Shown: one piece after another, positions 47,201 through 59,200 of the stretch | Layout: each line of letters starts with the position of its first letter | Numbering within the stretch: position 1 is the stretch's first letter | Source: Malania oleifera | Taxonomy: Eukaryota; Streptophyta; Magnoliopsida; Santalales; Ximeniaceae | Direction: 5' to 3' | DNA: 64,000 nucleotides | NCBI RefSeq assembly: GCF_029873635.1 | Contig: NC_080422.1 | Span: forward strand, 57,881,889-57,945,888 | Position numbers and translations under genes: made by a program | Notes under the pieces: model-generated | What the model saw: only the letters and a program-made list of their open reading frames with translations | Databases searched by the model: none | What the model was told of the DNA's origin: nothing

Positions 47201-50200
47201 AGTGCAATGGGTCACTCGTAGGGGACGCCACAGCAAATATTCGGTAAGGATTAATATCATAGTGATCTGACAAATTTTACACTGGCTGTTAGCTACCTAA
47301 CGCAACCCTCCTCCTTTACCTGGGCTTGGGACCGGCTGTGTGTGAAAAAATTATGACATTATGTGCATCCTAGTTCCCTCGTTAGATAATCCTATTTCCA
47401 AAAATGTTGATCTGCCCATTTGGAAAGGTAAACGTAGTACCCAAACATAGTTGTACCCAATACACAATCTCTAATTTTGTTTGTTATGATTTCTTTTCAC
47501 CCTTATATTACTTTTTTTTTTAGTACTTTTGTCTTATGTTGCTCTAATAAAATCTATTTCTCAAGCTTTGCCCCATTTTGGGTGGAGAAATGCGATGATA
47601 GAAGAGAAGTGTGGTCTACAAGATGATGATAGTTGGGACTTGGTACGTCTTCTCCTAATAAGTTCATGATTGGTTGTCATTGGGTGTACACTGTGAAGGT
47701 TAATCTAGATGGTTGCTAGGCTCAACTGAAGGCCCGCCCTGTTGCTAAGGGCTATACTCAGGTGTATGGCATGGACTATTCCAACACATTCTCCCCTATA
47801 GCCAAACTCGCCTCAATATGTTTGTTCATCTCCTTAGCCACCTCCTATCATAGGCCTCTACACCAATTAGATGTGAAGAATGCTTTCCCACGTGATGATC
47901 TTCAGGAAGAGGTCTATATGGAGCAACCACCTAAGTTTGTTGCTTAGGGGGAGTTATGCTTAGTGTGTCGACTCAAAAAATCACTATATGGTTTAAAACA
48001 ATCTCCAAGGGCATGGTTTGGTTGCTTCAGTACTGCAGTACTTGAGTTTAGCCTTTAACAGTGCGCAATAGATCATTTTGTATTTCATTGTCATACTCCA
48101 TCCGAAAGGATTCTACTTATAGTGTATAAGGATGATATTGTGATTACTAGTGATGATGATCAAGGTATTCAAATCCTTAAGTGTTCCTTGCAGACAAAGT
48201 TTCAAAGAATTTGGGACCATTGAAGTACTTCTTGGGTATAGAAGTATCGAGATCTTGTACAAGAACTGTCTTGTCATAGAGGAAATATGTTCTTGATCTT
48301 TCTGATGAGATGGGGCGGTTGGGATCCAAACATATTGATACACCCATGGATCCCAATAGTAAGTTATTACCAAATATGGGTGATTTATTGCCCCACGACT
48401 ATCGAAGACTTGTTGGAAAGTTAAATTATCTTATAGTCACTCGACCAAACATATCCTTCGCAACAAATGTACTAAGCCAATTTCTCGATTCCCCATTGGA
48501 TGTAGTACTTCGCATTTTGAAATATCTCAAAGGTGCACTAGGGAGAGGTCTCTTATATCAGGATCAAGCCACACTCATATTCAAGGATATACAGATGCAG
48601 ATTGGGTTGAGTCACCTTCAGACCAAAGATCCACAACCAACTACTGTATCTTTGTCGGTGATAATTTGGTGTCTTGGAAAAATAAGAAAAATACTATGGT
48701 GGCCAGGTCCAGTACTGTGCACACTACATTTGAAACTTGTTTATTTGAAGAAAATGTTGAAAGAACTAAGTTTCCACGTTCTCAGCCTATGAAGTTGATG
48801 TGTGATAATCGAGTTGCTATTTATATTGCCTCCAACCTAGTCTTTCATGGGCAGATAAAGCACATGGAAGTTGATTGCCACTTTATTCCAGAGAAACTTT
48901 TACAAAAGCTCATTACAACCGCTTATGTGAAGTCTGAGTTTCAGCTTGCAGATTTATTCACTAAAGGCTTCGGAGGTGCTCGTGTGAAATTCATTTATAA
49001 CAAACTAGGAGCATATTAGCACTATTATTATGTGATAAAGAGTTATGTTCATAAGTGTTGAATTAAGGGTATTATGGTCATTGGCAAGGGTATTATGGTC
49101 ATTGGCATTGTACTTGACATATATTATAAATAGAGGGAGAGACCTATCATTGATGCCAGGTCTTCCATTTTACCCAATTATTCAACAACCTCCCCAGCGC
49201 ATGCAATGAGCACAAATAAAAAGTCAGCCTAGCAGTGCCAGTGCCACTCAACACAGCATGTCTAGAAGAGAAGCTAAGGGGAATCTCTTCTGGAACCCAG
49301 CCATATATTTTCTTAAGAGATCATGGCAATAAAATAGAAAATAACATATCATGCAATAGAAATGGGGAGAATTGAAGTAATTTCAATTGAAAATGAAAAA
49401 GATAATAACAGTATGTCGCCTACCAATTATGGAAGCACAGTGCATATCAGCATAAGGTTCCTCCCCTGTGAGCAATTCCCACATAACAATTCCAAATGAG
49501 TAAACATCGATCTGCAACCCACCAAATCAAATTATTTAGAAAGAATTAATAAAAAGAAAGATAAAAAAATTTAAGCAACACCCTAAAAAAGACCTCAGAA
49601 AAAATTAATAGGACATAAAATTTTAAGATGGATGCCAACAGTATTCTTTACCTTTTCTGTCACCATGTTACTTTTCCCACTAAGCAGCTCAGGTGCCATC
49701 CAGGGTAAAGTTCCCCGAACACCTCCTGAGACTAAAGTGTGCTGTTTCACCTTTGACAAGCCCAGATCACCAATCTACAATAATGTGCATACATTTGGTG
49801 AGCAATCAAGTTCTAGTTCCTTTTACATGATACTTACATTGTATCAGGTAAAAAGAGAAAATTGTGTAACAGATATGACCAGAGAACAAGACTCACAAAG
49901 CTCAATCATTAGCTGAAATCTCACCAATATTTCAATGTGGACTAGATAAAGTTTAGAGGATAATGGCACAGAATTCAGAATGTTTAAGAAGCTTATATAT
50001 AAACTTTTAAGCCAAAGAATGATGAAAGAGAATGGCATATAAATACCAAAAAAGAAATTGAGTACAAGAAAAATTACAGGAAAAAGTACATTTTTAACCA
50101 GATTCTGTAAGATGTTTATTGGAGCATACCTTACACACTGGTCGATGCGGATCTCTCATATTTACTAACAAATTTTCACATTTCAGGTCAAAATGTACAA

Positions 50201-53200
50201 TGTTTTTCCCATGTAAATACTCCATTCCAAATGCAGCATCCATAGCTATGATGAGTCTCTTACGACGATCGATCGTTCTGTTCAATGCCACAACATCATC
50301 AAACATTTAATGAGTACAAAAATTGTCAACATTCAAATGTCAATGAATGCTTAGTTTATACTGTAGGAACAAGCACTTCCATTGGAAGCATATGTCCAGG
50401 AGCAATAAAACAACTACAATCAAAAAATGCAAACTCTTCAGATAGCCATCAAAATTGTTACCTGTCTTTTTTCTGCAAAAACTGTTTTAGAGATCCATTA
50501 ACCATGAATTCTGTAACAGTTGCTAAAGATCCATCAGGTCCATCACGAACTATACCATAGAAAGAAACAACATTTGGATGATGAAGTGAACTCAAAATCA
50601 GAGCCTCCTTCCAGAAATCTGCAATCTGCAACAACAAAAAATTTTATTTTATTTTGTCTATTTATTAATGACAGAATAAGATGATTTCATTCAAGGAAGA
50701 ATGTACAAAAAGGAGAATAAAAAATCCTCCTAAACAGAAAAAAAGTAAAAAAATACAAAGGAAGAAAACATCGATCAAACCAACAAAGATAGCCAATCCC
50801 ATCGGATGTCAGAGAATTTCACTTCCTTTAAAGCACCCAGAACCAACACACTAGAACGTTAAGTAATGAATCTTATCCCATAAAAAAAATATTCAGCTTC
50901 ATCCCAGAAAATATAAGTGCATTACATTTCAACCATAAACCCCACAGCAATGCAGAAAATGCACATTTCCATAATGCTACAGCATCCTTGTTTCTACCAA
51001 AATCAGGAAAAAAGAGATGAACAACAAAGTCTCCACCCTGTCTGGTCAAACTCAATTTCTCCCAATAAACCAAAAAGAAAATTCCATTACATCAACTCCA
51101 AATTATATCACAATATACAATCATTATATCACACCTGTATCAAACTAAAATCCCAAAAGAAAATAAAAACAAACAAAAGAATATCAGAATGAACCCCAAA
51201 ACGCCATGCTCCAACAATCCCTCCACCCCCAAAAAAATGAAAAAAAGACAACAGAAGATAGACAAATCCTGTAAATGACTAAAGAATTTAGCCCCTTTAA
51301 CTAGGAGGATGCTGCCACAAACACAAATTCATCTTGCTCTAATTCATCCAAGAAGCATAAAAAATTTTCCCTCAATGAAGAGACGAATAAAGTGATCCTT
51401 TCAATGCTATAGGTCCACAAAACAAACATTTACCCTTCCCATCAGCCCTGAATGAACCAACAAAAATGTACACATCAAGTACAGGATATTGTTCTCATCA
51501 TTCGGCCCTCCTGCACTCTCCATTGTTGGGCTAAGATTGCCTCCTCTTTAGACAATCACTTGAGGATCCATAGGTATCAAAATATTTCTTAATTGCTGCA
51601 ATTTCTGGTTGTCTTCTTGATGAGGATCACACTCAGCAAGATTTTCATGTTTACCATTGCTGCAAGTGCAATTTTGGATTTTGTTGTTCAGATTTTATTT
51701 TGTAATTTTCCATTTTCAGGAATTTGACATTGTTTACAATTTTCATTTTATCTAATTTTTAGAAGAAAAACACATATAAAGGGTCCATCCTGAAATGTTT
51801 GTGGACAGCTTCTCATTGGAATTGAAAAACCCCAATTGAGTTTTTGCCTTTTTACCTCAATTTTCCCTTTCCCCTTTAATTTTCTCTTATTTCACATCTA
51901 ATTTTCCTTGTTCTTTTCTTTGTTTTCTTTATTTTCCTGCAATTTTCTTCGTGTCAATCAGTCCCACATCTCTTCTTTGGTGAAGTACCCCCAACCTCCT
52001 TCCCTCACAATCAAGATTGCCTTCACCTCAATTAATGGGCTTGGATCAAAGAGAATCTACTGACCAGGAAGGAGAAACATTTCCAGGAAATGAGAGAGAA
52101 CATTAGGTTTTACTCAATGGTAATGTATTACGTCAAACCTGAAAGTCAGATGTTCAAATCACAAAAACATTCTCTCCAGATATTGAGGTAAGATTGCATA
52201 AATCATGTCCTCCTTAACCCCCCCCCCCCCCCACACAAACAAATGGTGTGGAATCCTTGTGGACGTCACATTCTTTTTTTAATGAGATTGTGAGGCCTAG
52301 TTAAAAGGATATTCAAAAATCCAGATGTATCCCCTTCAAAAACATTGGGGTCAGCAATTAAGACCCATATGTATCCATATAATTAAATGGGTTTACCACT
52401 TTACCACAACCCGTTTAACTAAGATGGGTATGGGTTGATTTTGTCATGCCTAGTTGCATTATTGTTTTTGGAACTATTTAATAGTTTTTGGTTTCGTTCT
52501 TAATTATTAGCCTTTGTCTAATACAAGTACATGGATTGTATTTAAAACATTCAGTTTATGCAATTGATTGAACTTTGAATCCCTAATCTTGTCTCTCTCC
52601 CTCTCTCCTATCCTTACGTTCCCTCCAGTTTTGAAGCAGCTGATCTTTGCCAGTGGTCAACCCTGTCACCCAAATTTGTCAAGTTCCAGCCACCACATCA
52701 TTGTGCACAGATACTTCAAACCTCCACTCATTATTGAGCTCTCCATGGTTGCAAGACCCAATCCACTTTCAACCTCACTTAAAACCCACCTCCAGGCCCT
52801 AACCGACCTTGCCAACGATAAAACCAACTTATACAATTTGACATTATTTTCTTTTCTTAATCCATTAGCCTGCCCACTCAACACAGTTCAAGCCGGCTTG
52901 CTCCCCATCCAAGCAAACTTAGCTAGCCATTAACTTCAGCAGGGAAAAACAGCATGCTTCTATACTTCGAAAACTGATGAAATTCACATCTAATACTTGG
53001 AGAAACTGATGAAGTTCCTGATCATGCCTAAATAGTAACACTTGGACTCCAAACTGTGGAAGACATCGGTCCAAATATCATCTTTGGTTTGCTTCAATAC
53101 ACTAAGGAAAACATCGAATTGCATATGATAAACCAGTGATTGCTTACCATGCCCCTCCACAGAAGACAATGCGCCCATGCATCATATACCTCAAACCAGT

Positions 53201-56200
53201 TTTGTCTCCTTCTCCTATGGTTTAGGAGAGTCACAGAAAGATTGAAGATTTACACAAGCAGACAATGGTGGCAACAGCAGCACAAAGGAAAAGAAAGGGT
53301 ACAACAATAAAGATAGAACTTTATAGCAAAATCAGGGAATGCTGCCCTCTCCAACCAGTTATGATGAGAGACTCCAAAGCCAAGGAAGTACATGCAAAAC
53401 CAATTGAATTCATCAAAACACTTGTGGGCAAGGAAATTCTGAAGGGTAAGCCACTCATAGAGGACAAAATATATTCAATTTAAAATCAAAGACATACATG
53501 AGATTGCATATTTGGAATCTATTATTTCCAAGAAATTTTCCTTCTGACTTGCTGGACATGCAGTCCTATTTAGTTTGGAGCCTGATACATTGTGTTGCTG
53601 ATCTACAAACCTACTTGATTCCTTGATTCTTAATCCTTCAAATGTTATAAACTTGAGGCCAAACTTTTTAGAGAATGGAATAAATAAATACAGCCAAAAA
53701 GCCTAAGTTCAGGAATTGCAGAAAAATTTTGAATTTTGGAATTTTTTTAGTGGAAGTTATTGCAATTTTTCAGTTAGATTTACTAGGGTATAATTAATTG
53801 AGGAAATCAGTGACTAGGGTTTTTACTTAAGCCCAAAGTCTATTGGTCCTATATGTATATATCTAACTGTAAGGTGTTCTATTGGTTCTATGAATATGAA
53901 TTGAATTAGGTTCTCCACATCTTTGTGAAGACTTTGGTCCTGCATCACTATTACCATAGACTAAAGGCCATTTCTACTTCACTTTGCTTACTTGATTGCA
54001 CATAACAATCTAAAAAATTAAAGAAAAAATGGAATATACTACTACAATTTAAATGCTGTAAAGTTAGAGATGAAGGAAAGAAGAGAAGGAAAGAAGAGAA
54101 GACAAGAAAAAGATAGCAAAAAAAAACTGAGCAGCAGTTTCCTGGAGACTACATACAGCTCCAGGCCTGCCCTCGAATATATTATTAACAATAATGAAGT
54201 CTAAAGAACAAAAATACACCCATTAATAAAATAACATATTCTCTTTTAACACTCCGCCTCAAGCTGGAGATGTATAAATATCACCTAACCCCAGCTTTCA
54301 ACAAGCATTAGACAAGGTGGGCTTAAAAAATGGCTTTGTAAAAACATCGCCTAATTGATACACAGATTTCACAAAGAGAGTCCTCACGACCTTCAACAAC
54401 ACAGCATCCCTCAAAAAATGACAGTCAACTTCTATGTGCTTTGTCCTCTTAAGAAACGCTAGACTCCTAGCAATATAAACGGCATCTTTATTATCGCAAA
54501 ACATATCATTGGCTTTATTACCAAGAATCTCATCTCTAACATAAGAGAATATAGCCACATAAGCTCACCTGCAGTGTGAGCCATAGCTCTCTATTCCCTT
54601 TCAGCACATCTTACATCTTGCAACAGTAGTTTGTTTCTTAATGTGATGGCCTCCAACAAATGCACAATTTCCAATAGTAAGCCTTTAATCATCAACAGAT
54701 CCAACCCAATCTGCATCTGAGTATCACATCTCACAATTTCTATCACATTTCTATATCAACCCTTTGCTGGGAAAGGCTTCGAGATACTGCAGAATCCTGC
54801 AAACAGCATCCCAATGTGGTTTTTTGGGATTTCCCATAAATTGACTCACCACCCCCACTGCAAAAGATATGCCAAGTGGATCAACTTGCCAACCAAATCC
54901 CTATATCATTTTCTGTCATCAAAGTCCCATCCAGCATCACCAGACAACTTCACATTGGGATCCATAGGAGCATCAACTGGTTTAGCTCCCAACAAACCAA
55001 TCTCACTTAGCAGGCCCAACGTATCTTTTCACTAAGATAGATTCAACCCCTTACAATGCCATATAATCTAAATACAAGAAAGCAACACAGAATACCTAAG
55101 TCCCTGATTTGAAATTTTGCTTGACACTGCTTAACATCTACAATCCTGCTCTGGTCGCTGCCACTGATGATGATATCCTCAACAAAAACTACTAAAAGTA
55201 CCACACTTGTCTCCATTTTGCAAACAAGAAACGAATTATCAAAGGAGCACTGGATAAAGCCAAACGCAGAGACTACAACACTGAATTTGTCAAACCAGAC
55301 TCGAGGAGACTGCTTAATACCATAAATAGCCATATGCAACCTCCATACTTTACCATCCTCCCACTGAGCAACATACCTAAGAGGTTGCTCCATGCATACT
55401 TACTCCTACAAATCTCCGTACAAGAAGGCATTCTTCACATCCATCTGACAATGAGAGCTAATCAAGACTGACTGCCAATAAAATTAATACATGGACAGAA
55501 TTTGGTCAAGCAATGCAAGAGAAGGTCTCAAAATAATCAATACCATATGTTTCAATATATCTCTTGCCAACCAACCAAGCCTTAAGCATAATAGGGCATT
55601 CAGGAAGATATTTGATGGTGTAGACTCAACAACATCTATCTTTACCAGGAGGAAAATCCACCAAGTCCCATGTCCCTAGAGTGGTCAAGGCATCTATTTG
55701 TACATCCATTGCATGCTTCCACCCAAGGTTAGCAAGTGCTTCAACATGCGAAGAAGGGATAGAAACTAAAGAAATAGATAAGGGAAAAGTGTGTGTAGGA
55801 CTAGGAAGGTGAAAAATTGAAACATAATGAGCAATAGGATAAAAAACTAGGATTTTTAAGCACATGTTCAAGTACCTTTTCAGTGAGCAATGGGAAAATC
55901 CAAATCACATTGGAATTGATCTCTAAAGCTAGAAGGCAAAACAGTGATGGGTAGAAGATGTGCTTGCATGGTGGTAGTAAAGTCTTTGCTTGCTTTCCTT
56001 CGAATCATAAAACTTCAATTGTTTCCCCAGGTAGCTAATGGATTTGGAAGTGGGGTAGAAGATTTCTTGAGAGAAATAAGGGTAGGAACAAGAGGAGCAA
56101 GACAGGAGAGGGGCATAAATTGTTGGTGGAATCAAAATAAATTGATCCAAGGAGGACCAGGCACTAGAGAAATAGGATGTCCCCTAAAGAAAGGTGACAT

Positions 56201-59200
56201 TGGCACTAACATATTTCCTACAAGTTTGGGAAACATCTATATCATTTCTAAGTTCTCAAGTACCTAGCAACGACAGTTTTAACAACATGAAGAGATAACT
56301 TGTCTTGGCCAGCATGCAGAACAAGAACAAAACATGTGCACCAAAGAAACGAGGCGCAACAGAGAACATGGATGTTTATGGATACACCATGGAAAAGGGA
56401 ATTTGCCCTCCTAAAACACTTGAGGACATCCTATTGATAAGAAAATAGGTTGTAAGAAGAGCATAGGTCCAAAATATTTTAGGAACATGCATGGGAAGGA
56501 GTAGAGACCATGCCACGTCAAGTAAACGTCAATTTTTTGGCTCCATTCTATTAAGGGGTACGTATACATGATGTTTATACAACCAGGTTAATCATATGCA
56601 TTTTTTTCATTATTCTTTAAAAATCATAAAAAAGTATTTTCTTTTACTACCATATCTCTGGTTTCCTATTTAATGAGCAGTCTCAATACAAAAAAATGAA
56701 AAAATCTTAACTGCCAGATTAAAAGCATTTTAAGAATATTGTGTTACTTGAAAGATAGGGAAGGAAAACAATAATCATGATCAATGCTAGCATACAGAAA
56801 CGAAAGAGCAGAAAAAAGGATAAAAAAGATTACCAAACGTTCTCTTTCGGAAGGTCTCCCAGCAAAGCAGCTAGCTTTGATTCTCTTTATTGCTACATCA
56901 GAGCCCTTCCACTTTCCATGGTAGACTGCCCCATACGTACCAGAACCTAATTCTCGAATCTCCTCTAGATCATCATTTTTTATTGTCTAAACAAAAAAAA
57001 AAAATTGAAACATAAGTTGCGTAAGAAGAAAATTAAGAAAAAAAAAAAAATCTTAAGAGGAGAACAAAAAAAAGAAGCAGATAGAGTCATGCACCCTCTG
57101 GATATACATCATAGGTCTATTAATGATGGAAGAGAAGGTGTAAACATTGAACCTGTAATCCCTTAGCAATAGCTTCTTCCTCAGCCTTTGTTGGCTCAAT
57201 CTTGGAAGTGTCTAGATTATCATTTTCAGAATCCAACTCTGACTCCCCATTGGTATTCTACGGGACGAAAGGGAATTTTAATATATACAATATATATATA
57301 TATATATATGAAATAAAATATTAAAATCCTTTTCGAGAAAAATAAAGTTATTTCTTACAGAAGTTTCTATTTCATCTAAGGCAGCAACTTCTTTGGTGGC
57401 TGACACTTCCAGGGGAACAGCATCGGGATTTTCTTGAACTTGAGCACCCCCCTCCTCAACACCTTCTAATGCTGCCCTCTTGACTGAAGCTATCAATTCA
57501 GGTATAACACTCAAATGGTTATCTGACAGTTTAGAATTTTCTACAGAAGCAGAATGATCACATTCATCCAGTTTCATAACATCACGACGCCCTTCTGGAA
57601 GTCTCAAGCAGTTAGAATTTACAGGGTCTAGAGATTCTACCCCAGATTTGTTATCTGACATCTCGTCTCTCCTTAGACAGGAGCTGTTTGGCATATGGGT
57701 TCCTCCAAAAGTTTCTACATGCTTTGTTCCTTTTGCTTCGGCAAAAATAGTCTTATCACCTCTCTTCACTGCTTCAGTAATGTTGACATCAGTTTTGGAC
57801 TCCAGATTGTAACCAGAAACGGTTGAAGAAACTAGTTTATCATCTATTTGGGTTGAAGATAGATTTGGACGCTGGATAGGTTCTGCACTAGGAACAAGGT
57901 TTATCAAGTCGGTTTGGGACTGAATGGGGTCTGGACCAAATGGGTGTTTGTTTCCTTGGCCAAGAGTGCCAGGGTTCAATTTCAAAGCATGACCGTAAGA
58001 GTACTCTGGAACAGCAGACCCATCAAAGCCTACTATTTTGGGCGATGACTCAACCCAAGGATTTTGATTATCTACCCCTATACAGAACCTTGGACTACCC
58101 TCCACTGTACCCCTAAGCAATCCTGAATTAACTGTACCATTTGCTTGCTGGGATGAATTTGATGCTTCATAAGGAGCACCATGCATTGGATTCTGAACAT
58201 TTCTCCAGAGAGCATGTGCAGGTACATGTCCATGTGATACTTGCAATATATTATCTGTCCCATAAGCATAAGGCATATTTCCATATCGAACCCCATGTTC
58301 TTCATGAGGAATGGAAATGTGTGATCCGGAAGCCACAACTGGGTCACGAAACACTTCACTCCCTGGTTCAGGTCCAGCTCGGATGTATCGTGGATCTTCA
58401 TGATGGACATAATTTGAGGATACATGATGGCCATCAGATAAATTTCCATGCCCAAGTGGGAATGTCATGCCAGGACCATCCACAACATAGTGATCAGCCA
58501 ATCTCCCAGCTCCAGATATATGTGCCCTTGCTTCCTCAGCCCGAGGATTCAACTGCTGTAGAACCCATCCTCTTTCATGACTGTGAGTTTCATTATATAC
58601 CGATCGAGGATCATTTTGTTCTTTTGAGTAAATACCATGGTGCAATTTTGGATCTGTATTCAGGAAAGATTCCCTATTTGAGGGGCATTCAGCACAAGAA
58701 TTGGTTGCCTGGTGAACATTTCCCATGTTAGATTGCTCCAGAGGTATGTGTTCTCCCCCATGCTTCCAGTGGGAATCAGGATAACCTTGATTTCTTTGGA
58801 AAGTCATCCGGCAGTGCTCGCAGATACTATTCCCATCAAAGACATTGGAGCCATGAGGCCCATGAAGTATATTACCTGGAAAACCTGCCTTATCACCAGA
58901 TACAGGTCCAGATGGCAACCATACTACATTCTCTGAAAATTGAGGTGGGTGGTCATATTGGGACTGCTGATTCACTTGCTGCCGCGTATATTCTTCTGGC
59001 ATTTTATCTGACAGCTCCCCAAATGGCATACGGAATCGAGCAGAAGAAGGTGAAGATGGAAACTCAGGCAATGGTCGTGGATCATGGTGACCTTGATGCC
59101 TAGGGGAATAGTATGCAGGACTCCATGGTGCCTCCATTTCATTATACCTCTGCGAAACAGACTGTTGGTGCTGTCCAGATCCCATATGAGGAATTGTTAG

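Larger units (their letters stand above)
42724..47370 (-). mobile_element. RTE-type LINE, copy B, split by a solo LTR
   Basis: It lies within copia pol and has a 14-bp TSD. The minus-strand 3' end is a (TTG)5 tail (CAACAACAAC... at 42,724) next to CCCACCTAGTGGGAC. Without the solo LTR it is about 3.2 kb, about 325 bp longer than copy A because it keeps the endonuclease C-terminal part. Endonuclease and RT frames are present but broken in several places. Confidence 0.9.
39250..49187 (+). mobile_element. Ty1/copia element in kinase intron 7, heavily interrupted
   Basis: Short LTRs (about 166 bp without insertions), a primer site after the left LTR, copia domains in plus-strand order and near-matching flanks (ACCTA at 39,245-39,249; ACCTC at 49,188-49,192). 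It contains a hAT-like element in the 5' LTR (39,349-39,995) and an RTE LINE (42,724-47,370) between integrase and RT. Without these it would be about 4.6 kb. It is transcribed antisense to the kinase. All frames are broken. Confidence 0.82.

Noticed and set aside
57278..57358. C-terminal extension of the long kinase frame ('[10 protein letters not shown]...')
   Set aside because: Lies after a good GT donor (GTAAGA) and translates an AT-rich intron; splicing to exon 2 restores the family sequence.
58141..58731. 196-codon plus-strand frame opposite the kinase exon 1
   Set aside because: Antisense shadow of a long coding exon; no motif and no splice or start context.
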